The notes: a model not told the origin generated them from the letters alone. 64,000 nt of DNA from an uncultured Blastocatellia bacterium (GCA_946480785.1 CAMLLD010000033.1:1-64000), one strand, 5' to 3'. Positions 1-9,211 are shown, counted from the first letter of the stretch. A program made the numbers and translations.

Positions 1-2
1 TG

Positions 3-95
3 AAGGAGATCATCTGGCTCACGCCCCAGGGCACCGAGATGACTGAAACCGAATGGAACCAGCATTTCGCGCGCTGCCTGGGTCTCACGACGTGA
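3..95 (+). CDS. 3' end of a GlgX-like glycogen debranching enzyme (partial)
   Basis: The frame is open from the window edge and ends at TGA 93-95. Its residues EIIWLTPQGTEMT, then EWNQHFARCLGL, match the conserved C-terminal part of the catalytic region of GlgX-type isoamylases, which hydrolyse alpha-1,6 branches of glycogen. In the family as I know it, roughly 80-100 more residues forming a small beta domain follow this CLGL motif. Here the frame stops two codons after it. The protein is therefore either C-terminally truncated or disrupted. The identification is from the short motif only; the rest lies outside the window. Confidence 0.7.
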   Translation, partial: KEIIWLTPQGTEMTETEWNQHFARCLGLTT

Positions 96-128
96 CTCTG
101 ACTTCATCCCTTGGTTCCTTTAAAAACA

Positions 129-256
129 AAATTCGGTAGTGGTCGCAGCTCGAATTTCTTTGCGCAACCGCTTCAGCGTCCATGAAAGCACAGAGTCGCT
201 GAGAACAGAGTTAGTGCGCAGAGAAAATTACAAAACTACGACACACTACCGAATTT
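129..256. repeat. MITE-like inverted repeat element
   Basis: A 13-bp perfect inverted repeat (aaattcggtagtg at 129-141, its complement at 244-256) encloses about 100 bp of non-coding sequence rich in purine-laden cagag/gagaa words. It lies between the truncated glgX end and the RRM gene stop. It could be a miniature transposable element or a long hairpin. No transposase is visible. Confidence 0.45.
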
Positions 257-279
257 GCGATAGTTCGAAGCAGATTTGA

Positions 280-654
280 CTACCAGCGCGGTTCGGAACG
301 ACGTCCACCACCGCCACCGCCACGATTGCCGCCATAGCCGCCGCCACCGCCGCGATTGCCGCCGCCGCCGAAGCCGCGTCCACCGCCGCCGCCACCGCTG
401 CGATTTTCGCGCGGCCGTGCTTCGTTGACCTTCAACATGCGACCGGCGAGTTCCTTGCCGTTAAACTGATCGATTGCCGAGGCAGCTTCTTCTTCAGTAG
501 ACATTTCGACGAAGGCGAAACCCTTCGATCGTCCGGTGTCGCGATCTTCAATCACACTCGCTGATTCAACTGTTCCGGCCTGACCGAATAGTTGCTGGAG
601 ATCGTTACTAGTGGTTTGGAAAGCAAGATTTCCAACATAAAGTTTCTTTGACAT
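280..654 (-). CDS. RRM-domain RNA-binding protein with glycine-rich tail
   Basis: A 124-residue protein. Residues 1-80 form one RNA recognition motif: RNP2 is LYVGNL (5-10) and RNP1 is KGFAFVEM (44-51), with the aromatic residues that stack on RNA bases. Residues 86-124 are a low-complexity Gly/Arg tail (GGGGGG, GGNRGG, GGRR). This is the layout of the small bacterial and cyanobacterial RRM proteins that bind single-stranded RNA and are often cold induced. The start is supported by AAGGA seven bases upstream. About 250 bases of non-coding sequence precede it, room for a regulated leader. It is monocistronic. Confidence 0.92.
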   Translation of the reverse strand: MSKKLYVGNLAFQTTSNDLQQLFGQAGTVESASVIEDRDTGRSKGFAFVEMSTEEEAASAIDQFNGKELAGRMLKVNEARPRENRSGGGGGGRGFGGGGNRGGGGGYGGNRGGGGGGRRSEPRW

Positions 655-921
655 AGAGATTCCTTTTCCTCTTTTAAAGCATGAAAAGAAGCTGCGAATC
701 GGATTTGGCTTCGGCGAACGGTGCGTTCGAAGAATCAGGTTCGGGTGCTCAGTAAGAGCAGCTTCAGAATGGGAAACAACCTGCTCTCGAACTATCCAAA
801 CGTCCGGCGCTATGCAGTCTGCGCGGGGCGCATCACCGTCGATGCGCGAGAGAAGGATTAACAGGCTCTTATGATGCCGATATATAGCGGAAGTTGCAAG
901 CTGACATGCAAATAAGACGAA
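655..921 (-). other. non-coding leader region upstream of the RRM gene
   Basis: No convincing gene is visible between the RRM start and the terminator at 922-943. The stretch holds several short complementary words (for example agcagctt / gaagctgc) and could be the long 5' leader of the RRM mRNA. I could not place a promoter with confidence. Confidence 0.3.
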
Positions 922-943
922 GGGGTGGCCCGAGAGCCACCCC
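922..943 (-). terminator. intrinsic terminator of the glycine-zipper gene
   Basis: An 8-bp perfect G+C-rich stem (ggggtggc/gccacccc) with a six-base loop lies 27 bp past the stop of the glycine-zipper gene. In the minus direction it is followed by a T-rich stretch (ttcgtcttattt). Confidence 0.6.
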
Positions 944-969
944 CGAAAGCGACCACAGATGTACCGATG

Positions 970-1266
970 TTAACCGCGCCGGTAATGCCGGTGCCTGCGA
1001 TTGCGATGTCTTTGAATCAGGTAGCCCGTGCCTGCGCCGGCGCCCGCTCCGATCAATGCGCCTTTCCCACCACCGATCACCGCGCCGCCAACAGTGCCGA
1101 TACCGGCGCCGATAAGCGCTCCTTTGGTTCGGCTATGGTGCGGCCGGCGGTAGTAGCGCCGAGTGCGCCTTTGCGCGTCGACCGTCAAACTTCCAAACGT
1201 GCTGAGGAGAAGCAGCAGGCTGAGAAATATTGTTAAGCTTCGTCTGGTCCTAATAAAACTGATCAT
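970..1266 (-). CDS. exported glycine-zipper protein
   Basis: 98 residues. The N-terminus (RTRRSLTIFLSLLLLL) is a cationic-hydrophobic signal peptide, with likely cleavage after VDA near residue 31. A basic, tyrosine-rich linker (RRTRRYYRRPHH) follows. Residues 48-82 contain glycine-zipper repeats of the GALIGAGIGTVGGAVIG type, a membrane-inserting or oligomerising motif of YMGG-like and Rick_17kDa-like envelope proteins. The C-terminus is very basic (RHRNRRHRHYRRG). It probably acts in the envelope; its specific role is unknown. Confidence 0.8.
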   Translation of the reverse strand: MISFIRTRRSLTIFLSLLLLLSTFGSLTVDAQRRTRRYYRRPHHSRTKGALIGAGIGTVGGAVIGGGKGALIGAGAGAGTGYLIQRHRNRRHRHYRRG

Positions 1267-1539
1267 TTTTTGTCCCCCTGACTAAATAGTCTTACCACGT
1301 GTTTGCATTTTTTGTGCCTTCAAATGGCCCTCAAACGTCCGGCATTACACTTGACTAATTAAATCACGAATAACCGAGAGCATGTCGATGTGCGCGATTC
1401 TCGCACGATGGGTGTTCGTTGACCAGACAACAAAACAATACAGCAGTCGTGTGCAACCGCTACATTCTTGAACCATGCGCCCGCAGGTAAATGGTAGAGA
1501 ACAAGGGGAGCTTCCTCTTTGAAAAGCTGAGGAGTTGTA

Positions 1540-3294
1540 ATGGCAAGAACGGTCGCTGACCTGTTGGTTACCCGCCTTATCGATTGGGGTGTAGATACGA
1601 TTTTTGGACTGCCGGGCGATGGCGTAAACGGCATTTTCGAAGCACTCAGAACTCATCAGGACAAGATCCGATTCATTCAGGTGCGGCACGAGGAGGCCGC
1701 CGCGTTTGCCGCCTGCGGCTACGCGAAATACACCGGACGACTCGGCGTTTGCCTCGCCACCTCCGGACCAGGCGGTATTCATCTGCTGAACGGGTTGTAC
1801 GACGCGAAATTCGACGGTCAACCAGTGCTCGCGATCACCGGCCATACGTTTCATGACTTGATCGGCACGCACTATCAGCAGGATGTCGACCTCGACAAGC
1901 TGTTCATGGATGTCGCGGCTTATAACGAGCGCGTGATGGGACCGGCGCACGTTCAGAACGTCGTCGATGAAGCGATCAAAACCGCACTCGCGCGTCGCAC
2001 GGTCGCGCACATAACGATTCCGAAAGACATACAGGACTGGACGAATTCCGATGCCGAACGCTCGGAAGCGAACATTCCGCAGCATAGCGCCGACATCTAC
2101 GCACCGTCGTGTCCGTTACCGCCGGCGGCGTTGTTGCAGCAAGCGGCGGGTGTTATCAACGAAGGAAAGAAGATCGTGATTCTCGCCGGCCGCGGCTGTC
2201 TCAACGCGCGCGCGGAGTTGCTTGAGTTTGCCGAACGCGTCGGCGGCGTGATCATCAAACCGCTGCTCGGCAAAGCAGTGGTGCCGGATGACAATCCTTT
2301 TACTACCGGCGGCATCGGCCTGCTCGGCACCGCGCCATCGCAGGACGCGATGAAGAGTTGCGACACGCTCGTCATGCTGGGCACGAGCTTTCCTTATCTT
2401 GAGTTTTATCCAAAGCCCGGCAAGGCCAAAACTGTCCAGGTTGATATCGACCCAACACGCATCGGCTTGCGCCATCCGGCTGAAGTGGGACTCGTCGGCG
2501 ACTGCCGCGACGTGTTGCGCGAGTTGTTGCCGTTGCTTCAGCAAAAAGAAGATCGCAGCTTCCTGAACGAAGCGCAGGAAAACATGCGTAGCTGGAACGA
2601 GTTGTTGGAAATTCGCGGCACGCGTACCGACGCCCCGATGAAGCCGCAAGTGGTCGCGTACGAATTGAACAAGCTGCTGCGAAACGATGCGATCGTCTCC
2701 GCTGACAGCGGCACGATCGCAACGTGGGCCGCGCGCTACATTCAGATTCGTGACGGAATGCAGTTCTCGCTTTCCGGCACGCTCGCCACGATGGCGAACT
2801 CGCTGCCGTACAGCCTCGGCGCGGCGATCGCGTATCCACAGCGGCAGATCATCTGCATCGTCGGCGACGGCGGCTTCACGATGTTGATGGGCGAGATGGC
2901 GACCCTCGTGAAGTACGGTCTGCCGGTCAAGGTCATCATTTTCAAGAACAACGTACTCGGCATGATCAAATGGGAGCAGATCGTGCTCGAAGGCAATCCG
3001 CAGTTTGGCGTGGAGTTGCAACCGATCGACTTCGCGGCGTATGCGCGGGCGTGTGGCGCGGGCGGTTTCACGATCGAAGATCCGGCAACAGCGCCGGAGA
3101 TCCTGCGCGCGGCGCTCGAGCATGATGGTCCAGCGGTGGTCGAAGCGATCATCGATCCGAATGAGCCGCCGCTGCCGGGTAACGTAACGGTGAAACAAGC
3201 GATGCGGTTTGGAGAAGCGCTGCTGCGCGGGCAGAAGGATCGCTGGGACATCATCAAGACCGTCGCCGAAGACAAGATTCGCGAGGTCATCTAG
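1540..3294 (+). CDS. thiamine-pyrophosphate enzyme, pyruvate-oxidase/acetolactate-synthase type
   Basis: 584 residues with the three-domain TPP-enzyme layout. The N-terminal PYR domain has IFGLPGDGVNGIFEAL and the RHEEAAAFAA motif, whose glutamate activates TPP. The central domain is about residues 200-330. The C-terminal PP domain has GDGGFTMLMGEMATL followed by KNNVLGMIKWEQ, the Mg/TPP-binding GDG...N motif. Length and motifs fit PoxB-like pyruvate oxidases or related decarboxylases rather than large acetolactate synthases. GAGGAG five bases upstream of ATG 1540 fixes the start. It heads a run with a LarA-like protein and an FAD/Fe-S oxidase, so a role in pyruvate or 2-hydroxyacid metabolism is inferred. 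The exact substrate is not readable. Confidence 0.88.
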   Translation: MARTVADLLVTRLIDWGVDTIFGLPGDGVNGIFEALRTHQDKIRFIQVRHEEAAAFAACGYAKYTGRLGVCLATSGPGGIHLLNGLYDAKFDGQPVLAITGHTFHDLIGTHYQQDVDLDKLFMDVAAYNERVMGPAHVQNVVDEAIKTALARRTVAHITIPKDIQDWTNSDAERSEANIPQHSADIYAPSCPLPPAALLQQAAGVINEGKKIVILAGRGCLNARAELLEFAERVGGVIIKPLLGKAVVPDDNPFTTGGIGLLGTAPSQDAMKSCDTLVMLGTSFPYLEFYPKPGKAKTVQVDIDPTRIGLRHPAEVGLVGDCRDVLRELLPLLQQKEDRSFLNEAQENMRSWNELLEIRGTRTDAPMKPQVVAYELNKLLRNDAIVSADSGTIATWAARYIQIRDGMQFSLSGTLATMANSLPYSLGAAIAYPQRQIICIVGDGGFTMLMGEMATLVKYGLPVKVIIFKNNVLGMIKWEQIVLEGNPQFGVELQPIDFAAYARACGAGGFTIEDPATAPEILRAALEHDGPAVVEAIIDPNEPPLPGNVTVKQAMRFGEALLRGQKDRWDIIKTVAEDKIREVI

Positions 3295-3332
3295 CTTGAT
3301 CGTTTGAACTAAAAGGAGAACAAGGGGGAGCT

Positions 3333-4610
3333 TTGCAAGAGAAGTCGACCATACCTTTTCCGCGCCGCCAGCTACCGCCACTCGCGCACGTGGCGCAACT
3401 TCTTCCGCAGGACCACATCGCCGACGTTCGGTATGAAACTCAACAGCGGTTACTCCAGTCCGGATTACTCGATTCATTAAAGCCTGACGCGCAGATCGCC
3501 ATCACCGCCGGCAGCCGCGGCATGGGTGGTTTTATCGAACTGCTCGCCGGCATCGTCGACGCAGTAAAAGCGAAAGGCGGCCGGCCGTTCGTGATTCCGG
3601 CGATGGGCAGTCACGGCGGCGCCACTGAACAAGGTCAAACGGAAATACTCCATCGCCTCGGCGTCACTGAAGAAACGATCGGCGCGCCGATTCGCGCGAC
3701 GATGCAAACACACGCGCTCGGCACTTCCGATACCGGCGCGATCGCGCATCTCGATTCAGTCGCCGCAACCGCCGACGGCATCATCGTTCTCGCGCGCACG
3801 AAAACCCATCCGGAAAACACGGCCGGTGTAGCGTCCGGTCTGTTGAAGATGGTGACGGTCGGTTTGGGAAAACAGGCGGGTGCGCAGGAAGCGCACACTC
3901 ACGGCTTGTGGCCGTCAGTAAATGCGGTCCCGCAACTGACGATGGCCCACGCGAAGATCCTCTGCGGCGTCGCGGTGGTCGAGAACGGTTTTCGCCAGCC
4001 GGTGATTATCAACGTGGTGCCGCCGCACTACGACGCCTTCCATGACTCCGACGAAAGGCTACTCGAAGCCGCGAAGCCACACGTCGCGAAGATTCCATTT
4101 CAACAGCTCGATCTGCTCGTCGTCGATGAACTAGGCAAGAACATCTCCGGCACCGGCATGGACTTGAACGTCATCGGCAACTGGCGCATGTCCGGTGGTC
4201 CACATGAGCCCGATTACCGCCGCATCGCAGTGCTTTCGCTCACGTCCGCCTCGCTCGGCAACGGCCTCGGAATCGGACTCGCCGATTTCACCACGCAACG
4301 TTTCATGGACGAGTACGACGCGGGAGTCACTTACGTCAACCTGCTCACCGCCACCGAACCGGACGCGATGAACACACGGGAAGGTCCGCTGCCGCTCGCA
4401 CTTGAATCCGATCGCGAGGCAATCGAAGTAGCGCTCTTCTCTTCCCTCGCTTCGGAGCGTCCGCGCGTGTGTCGCATCAAGAATACGGCGCTGCTTGATG
4501 AGCTGTGGGTGTCGGAAGCGCTGCTGGAAGAAGTTAACCAAAACCCGGCGTTGCGTGTCTCGCCGGGAGTCGCCCCTGTGGCATTCGATCAAAAAGGAAA
4601 CCTGCTTTGA
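3333..4610 (+). CDS. LarA/DUF2088 family protein (lactate-racemase-like)
   Basis: 425 residues. The N-terminal part carries ITAGSRGMGGFIELLAG and FVIPAMGSHGGATEQGQ, the Rossmann-like LarA-N pattern. The central part has ARTKTHPENTAGVASGLLKM, typical of DUF2088 proteins. The family includes the nickel-pincer lactate racemase LarA, but many members are other racemases or uncharacterised, and I do not see the full LarA catalytic His/Lys set. The only usable start is TTG 3333, close behind GGGGGAG. The stop overlaps the next start by four bases (TTGA), so the genes are translationally coupled. Placement between a TPP enzyme and an FAD/Fe-S oxidoreductase suggests 2-hydroxyacid metabolism. Confidence 0.8.
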   Translation: MQEKSTIPFPRRQLPPLAHVAQLLPQDHIADVRYETQQRLLQSGLLDSLKPDAQIAITAGSRGMGGFIELLAGIVDAVKAKGGRPFVIPAMGSHGGATEQGQTEILHRLGVTEETIGAPIRATMQTHALGTSDTGAIAHLDSVAATADGIIVLARTKTHPENTAGVASGLLKMVTVGLGKQAGAQEAHTHGLWPSVNAVPQLTMAHAKILCGVAVVENGFRQPVIINVVPPHYDAFHDSDERLLEAAKPHVAKIPFQQLDLLVVDELGKNISGTGMDLNVIGNWRMSGGPHEPDYRRIAVLSLTSASLGNGLGIGLADFTTQRFMDEYDAGVTYVNLLTATEPDAMNTREGPLPLALESDREAIEVALFSSLASERPRVCRIKNTALLDELWVSEALLEEVNQNPALRVSPGVAPVAFDQKGNLL

Positions 4611-7600
4611 GTTTAGTAACGATCACAACCAAGAGTCCGCCCACACAGATCAAGAATCGTCTTCAGACGGGAACAACCAAACAATTAACAGTCGATGTAG
4701 CCGCACTCGAAAACGAGTTACGCGCGATGGTACGAGGAGAGGTCCGCTTCGGTGGCGCCGATCGCGGGATGTACGCGTCTGACGCGTCCAACTACCGGAT
4801 GGTCCCAATCGGCGTAATCCTGCCGCGCGACGCGGAAGATGTGGTTGCGGCTGTCGCCGCGTGTCGCAAATACGGCGCACCGATCTTCGCGCGCGGCGGC
4901 GGCACTGCGATTCCCGGTCAGACAGTGAACGACGGTGTGCTCTTTGATTTCTCGAAGTACATGAACCGGATTAACGAGCTCGATCCAACAAACAAACGCG
5001 CGCGCGTCGAGCCGGGCACGGTGCTCGACAGCCTGCGCAATGCCGCCAACAAGCACAACCTGACCTTTGGACCAGATCCGGCGACTCACAGCCGTTGCAC
5101 GCTCGGCGGAATGATCGGCAACAACTCGTGCGGCGTTCACTCGGTGATGGCGGGAGAAACGTCTGACAACATCGACGAGCTGGAGATCCTCACCTACGAC
5201 GGCACGCGCATGCGCGTTGGACCAACCAGCGACGCCGAAGTCGACCAGATTATTCAGAGTGGCGGCAGACGCGGTGAGATCTATCGCCAGCTCAAAGGAT
5301 TCATCAACACCTACGCGATCGCGATTCGCAAAAACTTTCCGCAGATTCCGCGACGTGTTTCGGGTTACAACCTGCCCGCGCTGCTGCCGGAAAACGGTTT
5401 TCACGTGGCGCGCGCGCTCGTCGGATCGGAATGCACGTGCGTGCTCGTGCTGGAAGCGACCACGCGCCTGGTCTATTGGCCGCCCGTTCGTTCGCTCCTC
5501 GTGTTGGGTTACGCCGACATCTTCAAAGCCGCCGATCACGTTACCGAACCGCTGCCGTACAAGCCGATGGCGCTCGAAGCGCTCGACGACACCTTCATCG
5601 ACGACATGAAGAAGAAAGGCATGCACCCGAAGCATCTGAACCTGATGCCCGAGGGAAAGGCGTGGCTGCTCGTGGAGTTCGGCGGGCGCGACAAGCAGGA
5701 GTCGGACGCGAACGCGCGCAAGCTGATGGATGCGCTGAAGCAAAAAGGCAATGCGCCTCCGATGAAACTCTTTGACGATCCGGCTTACGAAAAGTTGATC
5801 TGGGAACTGCGCGAAGAAGGTTTAGGCGCGACCGCCAAGATTCCCAACGAGCCCGACAATCATGAAGGTTGGGAAGATTCTTCAGTGCCGCCGGAAAAAC
5901 TCGGTGGTTATCTGCGCGACCTCAAACGTTTGCTCGACAAGTACAACTACATCGGTCCGCTTTACGGCCATTTCGGTCAGGGTTGCGTGCACACGCGTTT
6001 GACGTTTGATTTAGAGAGTGTCGAAGGCATTAAAAACTTTCGTCACTTTCTCGAAGAGGCTTCCGATCTCGTCACGTCATACGGCGGTTCGCTTTCCGGC
6101 GAACACGGCGATGGCCAGGCGCGCGGTGAGTTGTTGCCGCGCATGTTCGACTCGGAAATGATCGAAGCGTTTCGCGAGTTCAAACAGATCTGGGATCCGG
6201 ATTGGAAGATGAATCCCGGCAAGCTGATCGATCCTTATCGCGTCGACGAGAATCTGCGACTCGGCAGCTCGTGGAACCCACCGCAAGTCGAAACACACTT
6301 TCAGTATCCCGACGACAAACGCAGCTTTGCTGAGGCGACCGAGCGTTGCGTCGGCGCGGGTGTTTGCCGGCGTCATGACGGCGGCACGATGTGTCCGAGC
6401 TACATGGTTACGCTCGAGGAGAAGCATTCGACACGCGGCCGGGCGCGTCTGCTCGGCGAGATGATCAGGGGCGAAACAATCAACGACGGCTGGAAGAGTG
6501 AAGCGGTCAAGGAAGCGCTCGATTTGTGTCTGGCCTGTAAGGGATGCAAAGGCGAGTGTCCCGTGCAAGTCGATATGGCGACTTACAAGGCTGAGTTTCT
6601 CTCGCACTATTATGAAGGTCGCTTGCGTCCGCGCTCGGCTTACACGATGGGCCACATTCATCGTTGGGCGCGGCTCGCATCGCTGGCGCCGGGAGTCGTC
6701 AATGCGTTGACACATCTGCCAGTGTTCAGCGCGATCGCGCGGTTCGTCGCCGACGTGCATTCGCAGCGCACGATTCCGAAGTTTGCGTGGCGAACTTTCA
6801 AACAGCTATTCGCGCAGAGTCATCAGCAAAAGCAAAACGGACAGGCGCCGAACGAACACGGACGTGTGATTCTGTGGCCTGACACCTTCAACAATCACTT
6901 TCATCCGCAGACGGCGCTCGCTGCCGTAGAAGTGCTGGAGAAAGCGGGCTTCAGTGTGGAAGTGCCGCAAGCGGATGTGTGCTGCGGTCGTCCCTTGTAC
7001 GACTGGGGCATGCTCGATGAGGCGAAAGCATTGCTGCGCCAAACGCTGACAACGCTGCGCTCTGAGATTCGCGAGGGCGTGCCGATCGTCGTACTCGAAC
7101 CGAGTTGCGCGACGGTCTTCCGCGAGGAGCTCACGAACTTCTTCCCTGACGATAAGGACGCGAAACGCCTAAGAGATCAAACGTTTCTGCTCAGTGATTT
7201 TCTCGAACAGCGCGCGTCTGATTTCCAACTGCCGGCGTTCGCAAAGAAAGCTCTCGTGCATGGCCACTGCCATCACAAGAACATCATGAAGATGGAAGCC
7301 GAAGAGTCGCTGCTGAAGAAGATGAAGCTCGACTACGAGATGCCTGACACGGGTTGTTGCGGCATGGCAGGCGCTTTTGGTTTTGAGAAGGAACACTACG
7401 ACGTCGCGATGAAGTGCGGTGAGCGTGTGCTGCTGCCTGCTGTGCGGGCACAAGACAAAGACACGCTCATCATCACCGACGGTTTCAGTTGCCGCGAACA
7501 GATCGCGCAGACGACCGATCGGCAGGCGCTTCACTTGGCGGAAGTGATTCAGATGGCGTTGCATCAAAACGGGCAGCGCAACGGCGAAGAATATCTGGAA

Positions 7601-7759
7601 CGTCATTATCTTGCCGCGCACAAGCCGAAAGCATCGTTGTCGGCGACCGAAGTCGGACTGCTGATTGGCGCGGGTGCTTTGTTGACCCTGGGCGTGAGCC
7701 TGGGATTGAAATCCTGGAGTCGTCACGATGGCCGAAAACTCTCAACAACGCGACACTGA
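4607..7759 (+). CDS. FAD-binding and Fe-S 2-hydroxyacid oxidoreductase, fused GlcD/GlcF (GlpC) type
   Basis: 1050 residues. Residues 70-260 are a PCMH-type FAD-binding domain (FARGGGTAIPGQ; GMIGNNSCGVHS). FAD-oxidase C-terminal domain sequence (GHFGQGCVHTRL; SGEHGDGQARGEL) follows to about residue 560. Two ferredoxin-like clusters come next: CVGAGVC...MCPSY, and CLACKGCKGECP near 643-654. Two CCG domains follow, with hallmarks CCGRPLYDWG and GCCGMAGAFG. A hydrophobic C-terminal segment (VGLLIGAGALLTLGVSLGL, about 1018-1036) may anchor it to the membrane. This fusion is common in proteins annotated as D-lactate or glycolate dehydrogenases and passes electrons through Fe-S clusters or quinone. 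The TTG start overlaps the previous stop. Confidence 0.9.
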   Translation: MSLVTITTKSPPTQIKNRLQTGTTKQLTVDVAALENELRAMVRGEVRFGGADRGMYASDASNYRMVPIGVILPRDAEDVVAAVAACRKYGAPIFARGGGTAIPGQTVNDGVLFDFSKYMNRINELDPTNKRARVEPGTVLDSLRNAANKHNLTFGPDPATHSRCTLGGMIGNNSCGVHSVMAGETSDNIDELEILTYDGTRMRVGPTSDAEVDQIIQSGGRRGEIYRQLKGFINTYAIAIRKNFPQIPRRVSGYNLPALLPENGFHVARALVGSECTCVLVLEATTRLVYWPPVRSLLVLGYADIFKAADHVTEPLPYKPMALEALDDTFIDDMKKKGMHPKHLNLMPEGKAWLLVEFGGRDKQESDANARKLMDALKQKGNAPPMKLFDDPAYEKLIWELREEGLGATAKIPNEPDNHEGWEDSSVPPEKLGGYLRDLKRLLDKYNYIGPLYGHFGQGCVHTRLTFDLESVEGIKNFRHFLEEASDLVTSYGGSLSGEHGDGQARGELLPRMFDSEMIEAFREFKQIWDPDWKMNPGKLIDPYRVDENLRLGSSWNPPQVETHFQYPDDKRSFAEATERCVGAGVCRRHDGGTMCPSYMVTLEEKHSTRGRARLLGEMIRGETINDGWKSEAVKEALDLCLACKGCKGECPVQVDMATYKAEFLSHYYEGRLRPRSAYTMGHIHRWARLASLAPGVVNALTHLPVFSAIARFVADVHSQRTIPKFAWRTFKQLFAQSHQQKQNGQAPNEHGRVILWPDTFNNHFHPQTALAAVEVLEKAGFSVEVPQADVCCGRPLYDWGMLDEAKALLRQTLTTLRSEIREGVPIVVLEPSCATVFREELTNFFPDDKDAKRLRDQTFLLSDFLEQRASDFQLPAFAKKALVHGHCHHKNIMKMEAEESLLKKMKLDYEMPDTGCCGMAGAFGFEKEHYDVAMKCGERVLLPAVRAQDKDTLIITDGFSCREQIAQTTDRQALHLAEVIQMALHQNGQRNGEEYLERHYLAAHKPKASLSATEVGLLIGAGALLTLGVSLGLKSWSRHDGRKLSTTRH

Positions 7760-8945
7760 ACGAATCAACCGTATCTGCGAAGCGCTCGAGCGCGCCAACA
7801 TGGATGCACTCGTCTGTGCTTTGCCCACCAACGTGCTGCTCGTTTCGGGCTATTGGCCCGTGGTCGGAACGTCGGTCGCGGTGCTCACGAGAAACGGTGT
7901 GGTCCACCTGCTCGCGCCCGCTGATGAAGCGGATCTCGCGCGCGGAAGTTGGGCCGACGTCGTCGAAACGATCTCATTCGGTTCACTCGACGAGATCAAA
8001 ACCGCGGTCGACGTTTTGCGAGCACCGTTAACAACGGTTGTGAAGGACCTCGGAGGCCGAGATCGAATCGTTGTCGGATGCGAAACCGGTGAGATCGTTG
8101 AGCCCGCTTCTTACGTCGGAATGCACTCGTTCGGCAACGCGATCAACGAACTGCTTCGCGAGATCTTATCCACGGCGTCAATCGCATCTGCAGACGATCT
8201 ATTGGCTCAACTCCGATCCGTTTTAACGCCTACCGAGCAAACCTGGGTGCGGCGCGCTTGTGAGATCGCCGGCAGCGCATTCTTGCACCGCGGTGAATCG
8301 TTGCGCCCGACGCTCAAGGAAACCGACGTCGCCACTCTGTTTCGCGCGTCACTTGTGTCGCACGGGGGACTTGAAGACAACGGAGCACGCGCGGGCGGTG
8401 ATGTGTTCTGCATGTCAGGCCCGAACTCCGCGGCAGCGTATGCCGCTTACCAGCGCTCGCGCTCCAGAGAACTCCAATGCGGCGATCTCGTGCTGGTCCA
8501 CTGCAACTCCTATCTCAACGGCTATTGGACCGACATCACGCGTACGTTTTGTCTCGCCCCAATCAACGAGCGAAAGCAGCGCATGTACGACGCGGTCTTC
8601 GCGGCTCGCGACGCCGCGCTGGCTGCGATCCGTCCCGGCGTGAGAGCGGCCGACGTCGATCGCGCCGCGCGAGTAGTGCTAGCCGACTACGGCTTTGCAA
8701 AAGAGTTCAAACACGGCTTGGGCCATGGCGTCGGTTTCGCTGCCATCAACCACAACGCCGTTCCCCGGCTGCATCCGGCGTCTGACGATCTCCTCGAGCC
8801 CGGCATGATCTTCAACATCGAACCGGCGATCTATCTCGACGGCTTCGGCGGCATTCGTCACTGCGACGTCGTGCTGCTGACCGATCACGACCCCGAAGTG
8901 TTGACTCCGTTTCAGTCGACGATCGAGAGCCTGACAATCGCGTGA
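7728..8945 (+). CDS. M24 (Xaa-Pro aminopeptidase/creatinase fold) protein with altered metal site
   Basis: 405 residues: an N-terminal creatinase-N domain (1-160) and a pita-bread M24 domain (165-400). In canonical M24 peptidases two metals are held by D, D, H, E, E. Here the matching positions read H258 (VHCNSYLNGY in place of the usual DxG), D269 (WTDITRTF), H333 (GLGHGVGF), E365 (FNIEPAIYL) and C379 (GIRHCDVV in place of RxED). Two of five ligands are therefore changed, so dinuclear aminopeptidase activity is doubtful. A metal-free, creatinase-like hydrolase or a single-metal enzyme is possible. It overlaps the preceding gene by 32 bp and the next start by 4 bp, so it belongs to the same operon. 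Confidence 0.85.
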   Translation: MAENSQQRDTERINRICEALERANMDALVCALPTNVLLVSGYWPVVGTSVAVLTRNGVVHLLAPADEADLARGSWADVVETISFGSLDEIKTAVDVLRAPLTTVVKDLGGRDRIVVGCETGEIVEPASYVGMHSFGNAINELLREILSTASIASADDLLAQLRSVLTPTEQTWVRRACEIAGSAFLHRGESLRPTLKETDVATLFRASLVSHGGLEDNGARAGGDVFCMSGPNSAAAYAAYQRSRSRELQCGDLVLVHCNSYLNGYWTDITRTFCLAPINERKQRMYDAVFAARDAALAAIRPGVRAADVDRAARVVLADYGFAKEFKHGLGHGVGFAAINHNAVPRLHPASDDLLEPGMIFNIEPAIYLDGFGGIRHCDVVLLTDHDPEVLTPFQSTIESLTIA

Positions 8946-9211
8946 ATTTGATGACGCACACGTTCGCACTGTTCCTGCTTCCACTTTGGTTCAAGGCCGC
9001 GGGCTGGGGCTTCGTCGCCGGCGACGTGCTGTTCAGCAATCTTTCTGTAGACGTAGTCGTGGCCACGACTGCTGTAGCTGCGAGCGCGATTCTCGCAATG
9101 CCGGCCGACATCATGAGGCCGGAGGAATTTGCAGATGCACACAACTTCGCCGGACTGATCACAGTGTGGGGATTTCTGGCGGCTTTTGTGCGGACTAAAC
9201 TTGGCGACTAA
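8942..9211 (+). CDS. small two-helix membrane protein
   Basis: 89 residues from GTG 8942, which overlaps the previous TGA; an alternative start is ATG 8951. There are two or three hydrophobic segments (ALFLLPLWFKAAGWGFVAG; VVVATTAVAASAILAM; AGLITVWGFLAAFV). I recognise no family. The stop TAA at 9209-9211 lies inside the first unit of a 21-bp tandem repeat that leads into a palindromic element, so the last residues (RTKLGD) may have been shaped by that element. Confidence 0.6.
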   Translation: MNLMTHTFALFLLPLWFKAAGWGFVAGDVLFSNLSVDVVVATTAVAASAILAMPADIMRPEEFADAHNFAGLITVWGFLAAFVRTKLGD

